Positions 43,702 through 54,922 of a DNA stretch of 61,405 nt are shown here, in pieces. The DNA comes from an uncultured Phocaeicola sp. Its GTDB lineage: Bacteria > Bacteroidota > Bacteroidia > Bacteroidales > Bacteroidaceae. The notes under the pieces are model-generated. The model saw nothing but the letters and a program-made list of their open reading frames with translations, did no database searches and was not told where the DNA came from. The stretch covers positions 1 to 61,405 of the forward strand of contig CALUET010000017.1 in the NCBI GenBank assembly GCA_944319745.1, read 5' to 3'. The position numbers and the translations under genes were made by a program. The stretch's first letter is position 1; every line of letters begins with the position of its first letter.

Positions 43702-44634
43702 TTACGCACCTCTCATTATTTGATTCCTGTATTCATTCGGCGTATGCCCGGAAACTTTTTTGAACATCCGGCTCAAGTGGTGCGGATATTGGAATCCTAC
43801 TTCGTAAGCTATCTCACTCACGGTCTTGTCGGTGCTTGTAAGCAGGTCTTTGACGCGGTTGATTACGGTGAGATGAATGTATTCGATGGCAGATTTTCCG
43901 GTTTCTTTCTTTATCAGGTCGCCGAAATAGTTGGCAGAGAAATGCAGCTGGTCGGCACACCACGCTACGGTGGGCAGTCCGATTTGTTCCGGCTTGTCAG
44001 ACTCGAAATAGCCGTTCATCAGTTCCTCAAAGCGAATAAGCACATCGCGATTGAGCGCTTTTCGGGTGGTAAATTGGCGGTCGTAGAAACGCAGACAGTG
44101 GTTGAGCAGTACTTCGATGTTGGAAGTGATGATGCTTCGACTGTGCTTATCGATGCTGTGATGCAGTTCTTCTTCTATTTCTGAAAAGCAGTTGAAAATG
44201 GTTTGCCGTTCGCGTTCGGACATATGCAGCGCTTCATTTACCTCATAGGAGAAGAAAGTATATTCTTTCATCTTGCGGGAAAGGGTTGTTCCGCGCAGCA
44301 AGTCGGGGTGAAACAACAGGGCATAACCTTGTGGATGCGGCGTGAAACCATCGTCATCAATGCCTGCTACCTGTCCGGGAGCGACGAACACCAATGTACC
44401 TTCCTCGTAATCGTACTTGTTACGTCCGTAAGTTAGCGGCCCATGTATCTTTTCTTTTAAGAAAATGCCATAAAAGTTAAAGCACTTGCGGCGGTGCGGT
44501 AATACCTCTACCTTCGAGAAATCTACAAAACTGACCAACGGGTTGAGTGTCTCCAACCCGAGGAATGTGTTGTAATCGTGTATCGTTTTCAGATCCAGTA
44601 TCTCACTCATAACTTTCTTTTTGGAATTTGACAT
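43702..44634 (-). CDS. AraC-family transcriptional regulator
   Basis: 310 residues (ATG at 44610 would give 302 and is equally possible). The sensor domain has the Bacteroidetes AraC pattern GPLTYGRNKYDYEEGTLVFV followed by APGQV. The DNA-binding part has WCADQLHFSANYFGDLIKKE and VSEIAYEVGFQYPHHLSRMF, with GHTPNEYRN at the end. The gene is co-oriented with the acetyltransferase at 44657-45253 (22-base gap). It is the best-preserved AraC gene in the island and lies in the middle of the regulon promoters, so it is the leading candidate for the activator that binds them. Effector unknown. Confidence 0.92.
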   Translation of the reverse strand: MSNSKKKVMSEILDLKTIHDYNTFLGLETLNPLVSFVDFSKVEVLPHRRKCFNFYGIFLKEKIHGPLTYGRNKYDYEEGTLVFVAPGQVAGIDDDGFTPHPQGYALLFHPDLLRGTTLSRKMKEYTFFSYEVNEALHMSERERQTIFNCFSEIEEELHHSIDKHSRSIITSNIEVLLNHCLRFYDRQFTTRKALNRDVLIRFEELMNGYFESDKPEQIGLPTVAWCADQLHFSANYFGDLIKKETGKSAIEYIHLTVINRVKDLLTSTDKTVSEIAYEVGFQYPHHLSRMFKKVSGHTPNEYRNQIMRGA

Positions 44635-44656
44635 CTCTCAAAGATACGTAAAACTT

Positions 44657-45253
44657 TTAGCAATCGGTACCCCTTTCTGTAGAATTGGTATAAGATTCGG
44701 TAAAATGTGTTTGGGAAAATTCCTTGATACACTTCTTCAGTACAGCTGGATTGCCTGCAACCAGTGTTCTGGGAGCGACATCTTTTGTTACCACACTGCC
44801 TGCTGCAATAACAGCTCCGTTGCCTATTGTCACTCCGGGCAATACGACTGAATGCCCGATCCATACGTTGTCACCAATACAGATGGGCATCCCGTAACCG
44901 TCAAGCGTCCGTCCTTCAGGTTGCAGACGGTGTCCGGCTGTATAAATCCCGACGTCGGGCCCTATCAGACAATTACGTCCGATGCGGATTTCTGCTACAT
45001 CAAGCATCGTACAGTTATAGTCGGCATGGAAGTTATCTCCCACGTGAATGTTCTTACCAAAGTCGCAATGGAAATTATTCCCCACGAAAGCATTGTTCCC
45101 CACCGTGCCGAACAGCTTTGCAATAATTTCTTGTTTTTTCTGAAAGTCGGCCAGTGTCAGCTCGTTCAATTGTTTTATCAATTCAGAACACTTCATCATT
45201 TGCTTTAAAGCCTCGGCGTTTATTTCCGTTCTGCTGTATATAAATTTCTCCAT
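44657..45253 (-). CDS. Maltose/galactoside O-acetyltransferase-like protein
   Basis: 198 residues of the LacA/Maa/NodL family: an N-terminal helical part ([20 protein letters not shown]) and a left-handed beta-helix with [19 protein letters not shown], the catalytic histidine in [13 protein letters not shown], and [20 protein letters not shown]. It transfers acetyl groups from acetyl-CoA to sugars in the cytoplasm. Its promoter box (TATTTTTG, minus, 45299-45292) lies back to back with regulon promoter 5. It precedes the AraC gene in the same transcript. Confidence 0.88.
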   Translation of the reverse strand: MEKFIYSRTEINAEALKQMMKCSELIKQLNELTLADFQKKQEIIAKLFGTVGNNAFVGNNFHCDFGKNIHVGDNFHADYNCTMLDVAEIRIGRNCLIGPDVGIYTAGHRLQPEGRTLDGYGMPICIGDNVWIGHSVVLPGVTIGNGAVIAAGSVVTKDVAPRTLVAGNPAVLKKCIKEFSQTHFTESYTNSTERGTDC

Positions 45254-45347
45254 GGAACGTGATGTTTTTAGATATTCAACCTGTTTACTGGCAAAAATAA
45301 TGAAATTTATTTTCTATCGCAAAAAGGACAAATTCCTTGCTTTCATA

Positions 45348-45413
45348 CCGTAAAATGGGTGCTTCTATCCGTAATCTGTGTATGGACGGGCGATGCTTAT
45401 TCGTGTAATTTTG
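45348..45413 (+). promoter_or_regulatory. Regulon promoter 5 (aldo/keto reductase 45449)
   Basis: Half-sites CCGTAAAATGGGTG at 45348 and CCGTAATCTGTGTATGG at 45369 (21 bp apart), TAATTTTG at 45406, 37 bp after the second. No -33 TTTG. Confidence 0.75.
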
Positions 45414-45448
45414 CGTTAAACAAAACAATCTTAAACGACAGAACATTT

Positions 45449-46297
45449 ATGGAAACAGTAAAATTGAGAAACGGCGTGGAAATGCCGATGTTGGGTTACG
45501 GCGTTTATCAGGTTTCACCTTCGGAATGCGAACGGTGTGTGAAGGACGCCATTAGCGTGGGATATCGAATGATTGATACGGCACAGGCGTACGGCAATGA
45601 AGAAGGAGTGGGCGAGGCAGTCAGGAAAAGCGGCCTGGCTCGTCAGGATTTCTTCCTCGTCACCAAGGTATGGATATCCAATGCCGGATACGAACGGGCG
45701 AAGGCATCCATCGACATTTCGCTGCGCAAATTGCAGACAGACTATATTGATTTGTTGCTTATCCATCAGCCTTTCAGCGATTATTACGGTACGTATCGTG
45801 CGATGGAAGAAGCATACCGGGCAGGAAAGTTGCGTGCCATCGGCGTGTCTAACTTCTATCCCGACCGCTTTATTGACCTGGCTGAGTTCAGCGAAATACC
45901 GCCGATGGTGAACCAGGTGGAGACGCACGTCTTCAATCAACAGATAGAAGCGCAACAGATTATGGAGCAGTATGGTACACACATTATGGCGTGGGGACCG
46001 TTTGCCGAAGGGCGAAACAACTTTTTCGGCAATGAAACTTTAACGTCCATCGGCGCCGGATACAACAAGAGTGCAGCACAGGTTGCTTTGCGTTACCTTA
46101 TCCAACGCGGTGTCATCGTCATTCCTAAGTCCGTACGAAAGGAACGTATGGAGCAGAACTTCAGCGTATTCGATTTCACTTTAAGTGATGCAGACATGCA
46201 GGCCATTCGCCGATTGGATTTGGGGCACAGCTTGTTTTTCTCACATTATGATCCGCAGACAGTGAAATGGCTTGCGCAATACGGAAAAAGCAAGTAA
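45449..46297 (+). CDS. Aldo/keto reductase
   Basis: 282 residues from ATG 45449 (METVKLRNGVEMPMLGYG). Tetrad Asp43, Tyr48, Lys73, His106 is present; NADPH-binding segment IPKSVRKERMEQNF near 235. It is the intact counterpart of the broken gene at 37236 and of the gene at 36162; the three share the same start and end motifs and are recent duplicates. It is the first gene of a set of four (reductase, esterase lipoprotein, flavodoxin-ferredoxin, secreted reductase) driven by regulon promoter 5. Cytoplasmic carbonyl reduction is expected. Confidence 0.9.
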   Translation: METVKLRNGVEMPMLGYGVYQVSPSECERCVKDAISVGYRMIDTAQAYGNEEGVGEAVRKSGLARQDFFLVTKVWISNAGYERAKASIDISLRKLQTDYIDLLLIHQPFSDYYGTYRAMEEAYRAGKLRAIGVSNFYPDRFIDLAEFSEIPPMVNQVETHVFNQQIEAQQIMEQYGTHIMAWGPFAEGRNNFFGNETLTSIGAGYNKSAAQVALRYLIQRGVIVIPKSVRKERMEQNFSVFDFTLSDADMQAIRRLDLGHSLFFSHYDPQTVKWLAQYGKSK

Positions 46298-46442
46298 CGA
46301 TGTACAACAAAACGAATTGTTGGTAAACGGTTTTCTGCGTCGTAATGGAAATATGTTTCCCGCGCTTTCGGAAGGGGCAAAAACGATGTTTCATCCGAAA
46401 GCAGAGAATCCATACATACAAGCTTTATCGGATAATCAGCTT

Positions 46443-47621
46443 ATGAAAAAGATATTTCACTTCATCATTCTGCTGTTTGCCGTAAATGCAGCGACAGCAT
46501 GTAACAATACGGACGAAAACGAATGGGAAAACATGGTGACAGTGGAAACGATTGTTACGACCGATATTACCTCGACGTCTGCCATTTCCGGCGGGCGTAT
46601 CTCCGGGAACTTGGAAAATGTCATCGCTCTCGGTATCTGTTGGAGCACATCGTCCGGACCGACTGTCGACGACTTTCATGCGGAAGCCGATGGCCCTTCC
46701 GAATCATTTGTGTGTTATATGATGGAACTTACTCCCGGAACGATTTATTACGTCCGTGCTTTTGTAACCCTTGCATCGGGAACGCTTTACGGAACGGCAA
46801 GGCGTTTCACAACGGCAAACAGCGGGAACGGGGAGGGAAGCGAGGAAGAAGTGCAGTTGCGAACCTATTTGTGTCCGGAAAATAACATGCCGTCGGAAAC
46901 AAACTATACCGTAAACAATGGCAACTATCAGGACGATCCGGATTTCCGCCCGAATATGGTTTGGTATCCGGTGCCGGATGGCGTGGAGATAAAAGGCGCC
47001 GTGATGGTTTGTCCCGGAGGAGCATTTATGTTTCGCAGCCCGAATGAAGGCGCACCTGTGGCAGAGCGGTTGAGTGAACTGGGCTGGCAAAGTTTTGTGG
47101 TGAACTACCGTGTTCGTCCTTACACAATGGAAGAAGGCAGCCTGGATTTGGCACGCGCCATCCGTTACGTCCGCAGTCATGCCGACGAATATGGCATTGC
47201 ACCGGAGAACATTGCTTCGGTAGGCTTTTCGGCAGGCGGCATCCTTTGCGGTGATGAAGCCTTGCATTTTGACGGACTGGTGAATGGTTCGGTATTGGAC
47301 AACGGGTATGTTCCCGATGAACTCGATCAAGTTTCAGCCGATGTATGCGCCATTGGTATGATTTATTCGTTTTACGGACGGTTGAGCGTCTCGAATAATA
47401 ACGTGAATGATCTGCAGGATGGTGATATTCCTCCTACTTTTTATACTTACGGGACTGAGGATCCGTTCTACCGACAATTCATTGCCAATGCCGATGCAGC
47501 ACGTGAAGCCGGCGTGCAGGTGGAGGAACATGTACTTGACGGTTGGCCTCATGGTTTTGGTGTGCGCGGAGAATGGACCACGTGGTTCGACAGCTTTTTG
47601 ACTAAAATAACGACTCATTAA
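46443..47621 (+). CDS. Lipoprotein esterase, alpha/beta hydrolase with Fn3-like domain
   Basis: 392 residues. Lipoprotein signal with cysteine at position 20 (FAVNAATACNN), so the protein is membrane anchored. A beta-sandwich of about 90 residues (TDITSTSAISGGRISG ... TPGTIYYVRAFVT) precedes an esterase domain with the oxyanion glycines VMVCPGGAFMFRS, the nucleophile VGFSAGGILCG and the histidine in LDGWPHGFGV. The family cleaves acetyl or small acyl esters, often from polysaccharides (BD-FAE/Axe-like). ATG 46443 is chosen because the longer frame upstream overlaps the previous gene and lacks a signal. Confidence 0.8.
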   Translation: MKKIFHFIILLFAVNAATACNNTDENEWENMVTVETIVTTDITSTSAISGGRISGNLENVIALGICWSTSSGPTVDDFHAEADGPSESFVCYMMELTPGTIYYVRAFVTLASGTLYGTARRFTTANSGNGEGSEEEVQLRTYLCPENNMPSETNYTVNNGNYQDDPDFRPNMVWYPVPDGVEIKGAVMVCPGGAFMFRSPNEGAPVAERLSELGWQSFVVNYRVRPYTMEEGSLDLARAIRYVRSHADEYGIAPENIASVGFSAGGILCGDEALHFDGLVNGSVLDNGYVPDELDQVSADVCAIGMIYSFYGRLSVSNNNVNDLQDGDIPPTFYTYGTEDPFYRQFIANADAAREAGVQVEEHVLDGWPHGFGVRGEWTTWFDSFLTKITTH

Positions 47622-47634
47622 ATACATTCATGTT

Positions 47635-48582
47635 ATGATGGAGGCAAAAGATAACGGGAAAAAAGGCATAAGCCGCCGGGATGCTCTGAAAAAGATGGGA
47701 TTGTTTATAACAGGAGCCGCAGCGTTTGGCGCACATGCCGCCTTGACTTCTTGTGACGGAAGGAAGAAAAAGCGCATCATCTTCTACTTCACTGCCACGG
47801 GAAACAGTCTTTATCTTGCCCGGCAACTGGCGGATAATGATACCGAACTGCTCAGCATTCCGCAAATGATGAAGCTGGACAGACACGATTTTGAGGCGGA
47901 TGAGATAGGAATTGTTTATCCAATTTACGGACACATGCCGCCCAACATGGTGCGTAACTTCATTCGACTGGCAAGATTGACGGCGGCATATAAGTTTGCC
48001 GTGCTGACTTACGGGATGCTCGATTTCAATGCTGCTGAGCTTTGGGACGGTATATCTCAAAAAAACGGGACGAAGTTTGACTATATCAATACTGTGATGA
48101 TGGTGGACAACTGGCTGCCTAACTTTGACATGGCGGAGCAAATAAAGATGAACAAGCACATCCCCGAACAACTGGAAAAGGTAAAATCTGACATCGGGCG
48201 GCAGAGACATTGGGTGAAGCCGGCTAATGAACAGGCCCGCCGTGCGCACGATGGTTTCGTATCTTTTGCCCGTCTTGATCCAGAAGTCGGTTTCTTGATG
48301 CGAAGCGAGAAATACTTTCGGATAACGGATGCCTGTGTTGATTGTGCCATCTGTACGGAAGTTTGTCCGCGCGGCAATTATGAGTTGACCTCCGCCGGCG
48401 TGAAAACCGAAGGCGATTGCGACTTTTGTTTCGCCTGCATTCACAATTGTCCCCAAAAGGCGATACAGTTTGTCAATTTGCCCGGCGATCCGTTACTGGC
48501 ACACGGCGAGGTAAATCCCAAAGCCCGCTATCGTAACGAACATGTATCGTTGTGGAGTATTAAGAATGCAAACAGACAATAA
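47635..48582 (+). CDS. Exported flavodoxin-ferredoxin protein (EFR1-like)
   Basis: 315 residues. A twin-arginine-type signal GISRRDALKKMGLFITGAAA ends in a lipobox-like LTSC. Then come a flavodoxin domain (FYFTATGNSLYLARQLAD, and IVYPIYGHMPPN) and two 4Fe-4S clusters (CVDCAICTEVCPRG and CDFCFACIHNCPQK). It is a one-polypeptide electron carrier. Cytoplasmic forms of this EFR1 family are common; a signal sequence is unusual and places electron transfer in the envelope. It lies 13 bases after the esterase gene and 20 before a secreted aldo/keto reductase. Confidence 0.82.
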   Translation: MMEAKDNGKKGISRRDALKKMGLFITGAAAFGAHAALTSCDGRKKKRIIFYFTATGNSLYLARQLADNDTELLSIPQMMKLDRHDFEADEIGIVYPIYGHMPPNMVRNFIRLARLTAAYKFAVLTYGMLDFNAAELWDGISQKNGTKFDYINTVMMVDNWLPNFDMAEQIKMNKHIPEQLEKVKSDIGRQRHWVKPANEQARRAHDGFVSFARLDPEVGFLMRSEKYFRITDACVDCAICTEVCPRGNYELTSAGVKTEGDCDFCFACIHNCPQKAIQFVNLPGDPLLAHGEVNPKARYRNEHVSLWSIKNANRQ

Positions 48583-48602
48583 CTTTTTAATAGTAGAATA
48601 TT

Positions 48603-49556
48603 ATGAATATGTTGAAGAAATTTATTCTTTCTGCGGCTCTGCTTATGGGCTGCATAAACGCTTTGAGCGCACAAGAGAAAACGACCGTTGCCGGTGTGCC
48701 CGTGGTCAAGTTGAACAATGGCGTGGAGATGCCTCGCTTCGGACTGGGAACTTTTCTGCAACCTTCCGATGAAGTTTGCGAACAGTCCTGCCTCACTGCA
48801 CTGAAAGCCGGTTATCGTCACATCGATACGGCCCATGCTTACAACGATGAAAAGGGCGTAGGGCGTGCAGTGAAAGAGAGCGGAATTCCCAGAGAAGAGA
48901 TTTGGATTACCAGTAAGCTGTGGCCAACGGAATATGGCGAAGGCAAGACTTTGAAAGCCATTGATGATATGTTGGAGCGGATGCAACTGGATTATATTGA
49001 TTTGCTCTACGTCCATCAACCGGTGGGTGACTTTGTTGGCGCTTGGAAAGATATGGAAAAAGCTGTTAAGCTGGGCAAGGTTCGCGCTTTGGGCATCAGC
49101 AATTTCGATGCCAGTGACGAGGTTTGGGATGAAATTATGAGTGCCGCCACCATAAAGCCCGCCGTACTTCAGATAGAATGTCATCCTTATGCGCAGCGTA
49201 TAGCGATGCGTAAGAAGGCAGCCAAGGAAGGCATTCAGGTGGAATGCTGGTTCCCGTTGGGTGGCGCAATGTCTAATGGTGCACTCTTTAAAGATCCCGT
49301 CATCCAAAAAATAGCCGAAGCACATGGCAAAACCCCGGCGCAAATCATTCTGCGCTGGCACATCCAGGAGGGATTCTCCGTCATTCCCGGAGCATCAAAT
49401 CCCGATTATATCAAAGAAAATATCCAGATCTTCGATTTCACTCTTACCGACGAGGAGATGGCAGCGATGCGTTCGCTCAACAAAGAAAAACGATTCTTCA
49501 ATATGCCTTTGCCTGAAAAGAGAAAGGTTTATATGAATACACAAATGAAAGACTGA
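48603..49556 (+). CDS. Aldo/keto reductase with Sec signal peptide
   Basis: 317 residues. A Sec signal (FILSAALLMGCINALSAQ) is followed by an AKR domain with tetrad Asp75, Tyr80, Lys105 and His138 (IDTAHAYND, TSKLW, YVHQP) and the C-terminal segment VIPGASNPDYIKEN. The last residues are basic (PLPEKRKVYMNT). It resembles 2,5-diketogluconate/prostaglandin-F-synthase-like reductases. Export is odd for an enzyme that normally uses soluble NADPH. It closes the four-gene transcription unit and is followed by a hairpin with short T-run. Confidence 0.85.
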   Translation: MNMLKKFILSAALLMGCINALSAQEKTTVAGVPVVKLNNGVEMPRFGLGTFLQPSDEVCEQSCLTALKAGYRHIDTAHAYNDEKGVGRAVKESGIPREEIWITSKLWPTEYGEGKTLKAIDDMLERMQLDYIDLLYVHQPVGDFVGAWKDMEKAVKLGKVRALGISNFDASDEVWDEIMSAATIKPAVLQIECHPYAQRIAMRKKAAKEGIQVECWFPLGGAMSNGALFKDPVIQKIAEAHGKTPAQIILRWHIQEGFSVIPGASNPDYIKENIQIFDFTLTDEEMAAMRSLNKEKRFFNMPLPEKRKVYMNTQMKD

Positions 49557-49562
49557 AATAAA

Positions 49563-49605
49563 AATCCCCTGGCACTCGTTTTCGGTTGTCAAGGGGATTG
49601 TTTCT
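49563..49605 (+). terminator. Weak terminator after the secreted reductase
   Basis: AATCCCCT (49563-49570) pairs with AGGGGATT (49592-49599), followed by GTTTC. The next 150 bases contain a coding-like tail (EGKAQYVDHANAILKVNATR) without a start, perhaps a gene remnant. Confidence 0.5.
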
Positions 49606-49758
49606 ATCATCGAAGGCAAAGCCCAATATGTCGACCACGCAAATGCGATTTTGAAAGTAAATGCTACCCGTGCGAAGAAAAAGAACGGACATTTTGTGAT
49701 ACAAAACTCGAAAGAAAGCAGTAGCACTTTCTGCTGATGTCAGGGGAAATACGGCTTT

Positions 49759-49824
49759 CTGTAATATGGGTGCTGCAATCCGTAATCCGTGTATGGATGC
49801 ACGTTTTCTGCTAATGTACCTTTG
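49759..49824 (+). promoter_or_regulatory. Regulon promoter 6 (permease 49850)
   Basis: Half-sites CTGTAATATGGGTG at 49759 and CCGTAATCCGTGTATGG at 49780 (21 bp apart), TACCTTTG at 49817, 37 bp after the second. Confidence 0.75.
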
Positions 49825-49849
49825 CAACATAAGATCAAATTGGTTAAAA

Positions 49850-50818
49850 ATGAAAGAAAGAATTATCCGTTTTTTCAAGATGTGGACGCTCCCGTTGGGT
49901 ATGTGTGCAGGCTTCCTCATTTATTTTATGTTTCATTACATTCCGTGGCTCGCCCCGTTCAAGGTGTTGGCAAACGGGGCGAACGATTATATAATGCCTT
50001 TTATGATATTTGTGATGCTGTTCACTACTTTTTGTAAGGTCAATCCGAGAGAGATGCGCCTCGAGCGTTGGCACGTAATAATGATACTTTTTCAGCTGAT
50101 GTGCTGTTTGGCGGTGGCATTGCCCACGCATTATTTCCCCGATTCACCCTATCGTATCGTGGCACAAGGAGCATTGGTTTGTCTCATTGCCCCGACAGGT
50201 ACGGCTGCGGCGGTCATTGCAGGACGATTGGGAGGCAATGAAACTACGTTGACCACCTACACCATTATCAGCAATTTGGCGGCTGCAGTGATGATTCCGA
50301 CGGTATTTCCGTTGGTGGAGATGCACTCGGCCGGATCGTTCGGCCGGCAGTTTATGTTGATTTTGCGGCATGTGTTCCCTTTGCTTATCTGCCCTTTTCT
50401 GGCAGCATGGGCGCTAAGAGAGTTCTTTCCAAAGGCACATTCTTGGACGGTGCGGCTGTTCGGTAATCTGGCTTTCTACCTGTGGGGGATTTCTCTTATT
50501 ATAGCTATTGGGTTGACGCTGCGTTCGGTTGTGAACAGTCATTTCGATCCGCATGTATTATGGCTGCTTGCTTTGGCAGGATTGCTGGTTTGTATTTGGC
50601 AATTCGGTGCAGGGAAATTGGTGGGAAGGCACTATCATGATTATATCAGTTGCGGACAGGGTAACGGACAGAAGAACACGTTGCTTGCCATTTGGACGGC
50701 ATACACTTACCTGTCTCCCGTTATTTCCGTGGCACCGAGCTGTTATATCATTTGGCAGAATATAGTGAACTCGTGGCAACTGTGGCAGAAAGGTAGACGG
50801 GACGCAGCATCGGATTAA
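49850..50818 (+). CDS. Bile acid:Na+ symporter-family (BASS) permease
   Basis: 322 residues, nine to ten predicted transmembrane helices. The first helix LPLGMCAGFLIYFMF, the hairpin CLIAPTGTAAAVIAGRLGGN and the following TTYTIISNLAAAVMIPT match the bile-acid sodium symporter/arsenical-type fold (BASS). Members move bile acids, other organic anions or pantoate. It is in the first position of a transcript with an aldo/keto reductase and an alpha/beta hydrolase, so it may import the substrate handled by those enzymes. ATG 49850 is chosen from the homology of the helix. Bile acids are plausible in the gut but nothing here proves the substrate. Confidence 0.72.
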   Translation: MKERIIRFFKMWTLPLGMCAGFLIYFMFHYIPWLAPFKVLANGANDYIMPFMIFVMLFTTFCKVNPREMRLERWHVIMILFQLMCCLAVALPTHYFPDSPYRIVAQGALVCLIAPTGTAAAVIAGRLGGNETTLTTYTIISNLAAAVMIPTVFPLVEMHSAGSFGRQFMLILRHVFPLLICPFLAAWALREFFPKAHSWTVRLFGNLAFYLWGISLIIAIGLTLRSVVNSHFDPHVLWLLALAGLLVCIWQFGAGKLVGRHYHDYISCGQGNGQKNTLLAIWTAYTYLSPVISVAPSCYIIWQNIVNSWQLWQKGRRDAASD

Positions 50819-50860
50819 GACATTACTTTTAGGATATGATTAAAATAAGAGCAACTTTAT

Positions 50861-52972
<2,112 letters not shown>

Positions 52973-53004
52973 GACTTTTTTCTTATATCCCCTATATCAT
53001 AAAT

Positions 53005-53044
53005 AAAGCATCTTTGGAACGGAAGTTTTGAAGATGCTTTTTTG
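53005..53044 (+). terminator. Terminator after the permease operon
   Basis: AAAGCATCTT (53005-53014) pairs with AAGATGCTTT (53031-53040), followed by TTTG, giving a U-run of six in the RNA. Confidence 0.85.
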
Positions 53045-53048
53045 TTTT

Positions 53049-53115
53049 CGTTGATATTGGTGTATTAATCTGTAATCTGTGTATGGATGCAGGATGGCAT
53101 TCGTTATACTTTTGT
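53049..53115 (+). promoter_or_regulatory. Regulon promoter 7 (decarboxylase-cupin 53144)
   Basis: Half-sites CGTTGATATTGGTG (weak) at 53049 and CTGTAATCTGTGTATGG at 53070 (21 bp apart), TACTTTTG at 53108, here 38 bp after the second half-site. Confidence 0.6.
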
Positions 53116-53143
53116 AATGTAACGAATTAAAACAGATTGGCTT

Positions 53144-54211
53144 ATGAAAAAGACTATCTTTTTTCTGGTAATATTGTTGTTGATAACGTGCCTGCCGATA
53201 CATGCACAACAAGCCGATACGCTGAATATCCGGCAACAAAACATTGTGACCATCGCAGCCTGTACGGGACGAGGTGACCTGACGAATCTGAAAACTGCCT
53301 TGGCCCGCGGGCTGGACGACGGCATGACAGTGAATGAAATCAAGGAAGTTTTGGTACATGCTTACGCTTATTGTGGTTTCCCGCGCAGCCTCCGTGCCTT
53401 ACAAACCTTCATGGATGTATTGGATGAACGGAAGGCAATAGGTATTACGGATGCAACAGGTCGTGAATCATCACCCGTTGCAGACACTCGTGATAAGTAT
53501 ATTCGTGGAGCAGAAAACCTCTCCCGGTTGAGTGGTGTACCTGTGGATGCACCTAAAACGGGTTATGCCCTGTTTGCTCCAGTCGTAGAACAATTTCTGA
53601 AAGAACACCTCTTTTGCGATATATTCGAGCGAGATTTATTGACATGGCCTGAGCGCGAACTGGCTACAGTATCTATTCTTTCGGCTATGGGAGGCGTGGA
53701 TCCGATGCTGAAATCGCATACATCTATTTGCCTGTATCAGGGATTTACACCTGCACAAATGAAACAGATGACAGCTATCGTGGAAGGTCTTGGTACAATG
53801 AATGCAGACAAAGAACCTTTTGCACGCGGAACGCTGATGACTGACAATCCGAACTTTACCGACAAAGCATGGCTGCAAGGTTATGTAGCGGCTGCGGACG
53901 GATTCGATTGCACGGTGGCCAATGTAACTTTTGCCCCCGGATGTCGGAACAATTGGCACAGTCATAAAGGTGGACAAATACTATTGTGTGTATCGGGGAA
54001 AGGGTATTATCAGGAAAAAGGTAAGCCTATTCAATTGCTTTTGCCAGGTGATGTGGTGAAAATTGCCCCCAATGTGATACACTGGCATGGCGCGGTTCCC
54101 GATAGCGAATTCACCCATATTGCCATCGGAACGCAATTGAATAAAGGGGGTGTGACTTGGTTGTCTCCGGTGACAGATGAAGAATACAACAGTTACAAGG
54201 GAGAAAAATAA
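53144..54211 (+). CDS. Exported carboxymuconolactone decarboxylase-cupin fusion
   Basis: 355 residues. Sec signal (FFLVILLLITCLPIHAQQ), then two AhpD-like carboxymuconolactone decarboxylase domains (EVLVHAYAYCGFPRSLRAL near 70, and ATVSILSAMGGVDPMLKSH near 185) and a C-terminal cupin from about 255 with NNWHSHKGGQILLCVSGKGY and IHWHGAVPDSEF as metal ligands. In the family such domains catalyse decarboxylations or peroxide-type chemistry; the first domain keeps a conserved histidine-cysteine pattern. It heads a transcript with flavodoxins, an esterase remnant and an Fe-ADH under regulon promoter 7. Confidence 0.82.
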   Translation: MKKTIFFLVILLLITCLPIHAQQADTLNIRQQNIVTIAACTGRGDLTNLKTALARGLDDGMTVNEIKEVLVHAYAYCGFPRSLRALQTFMDVLDERKAIGITDATGRESSPVADTRDKYIRGAENLSRLSGVPVDAPKTGYALFAPVVEQFLKEHLFCDIFERDLLTWPERELATVSILSAMGGVDPMLKSHTSICLYQGFTPAQMKQMTAIVEGLGTMNADKEPFARGTLMTDNPNFTDKAWLQGYVAAADGFDCTVANVTFAPGCRNNWHSHKGGQILLCVSGKGYYQEKGKPIQLLLPGDVVKIAPNVIHWHGAVPDSEFTHIAIGTQLNKGGVTWLSPVTDEEYNSYKGEK

Positions 54212-54232
54212 TAAAATGGGGAAGTGAAAACG

Positions 54233-54895
54233 ATGAAAAAGTGTTTTGTTTATCTGATAATGGCGTTTGTCGTTGTTGCATTTAACGCCTGTTCGGGGGA
54301 TGATTCGTTGCAGGAAGAACCGGAAACGGAGAAATCTGAAGGTTCAAGCGCCTCGACTGATAATCCGGGAGATAACGATAATCCGAATGAACCGGGCGTT
54401 CCGGATGTACCTTCAACCGGGAATAATATCCTGATTGCTTACTTCACCCGTACCAACAATACCGGGACGATAGCCGAACGTATTGCCGAACTGACAGGCG
54501 GAACGCTGTATCGCATCGAAACCGTAGTGCCTTATCCTGGAAATTATACGGAATGCACGGAAGTGGCGCGTGAGGAATTAAACAACGGAACGCGGCCGGT
54601 TTTGAAAAATACGGTGGAGAATATGGAATAATATAACATTGTTTTTGTCGGTTGCCCGGTTTGGTGGGGCGATGCACCGATGGCTGTTTGGTCATTTCTT
54701 GAAAGTGAGGAATATGATTTTACAGGTAAAACCATTATCCCGTTCTGCACCTACGCCTCTACGGGCCGTGATGCTACGTTGCAACGCATCGTAGACCTTA
54801 CGCCAAATTCTGAGCATCTTAACGGATTCGGAACGAGTGGACGCAATACCAACGATGTGGAAAACTGGTTGCAAGAAATCGGAATCATAGAATAG
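54233..54895 (+). pseudogene. Flavodoxin lipoprotein with premature stop
   Basis: Lipoprotein signal (VVVAFNACSGDD, cysteine 20), a proline/asparagine-rich linker, then a flavodoxin domain: LIAYFTRTNNTGTIAERIAE, YTECTEVAREELNNGTRP, then after the stop VFVGCPVWWGDAPM and VENWLQEIGIIE. An in-frame TAA at 54629-54631 replaces a codon just before YNIVFVG; the frame then continues unbroken to 54895. The product is truncated in its middle unless the stop is an error. It is a duplicate of the intact flavodoxin that follows. Confidence 0.85.
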
Positions 54896-54922
54896 TATTA
54901 ACCGTGTAAACAGAAAGATTTT

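Noticed and set aside
45292-45359. Operator pair for the divergent acetyltransferase-AraC transcript (autoregulation)
   Set aside because: An AAGGAATT half-site-like sequence exists on the minus strand but the spacing to the -7 box (39) and the missing second half-site do not fit.
46704-47330. 208-codon minus frame opposite the esterase lipoprotein
   Set aside because: Antisense shadow; the plus-strand frame has signal peptide, domain motifs and operon context.
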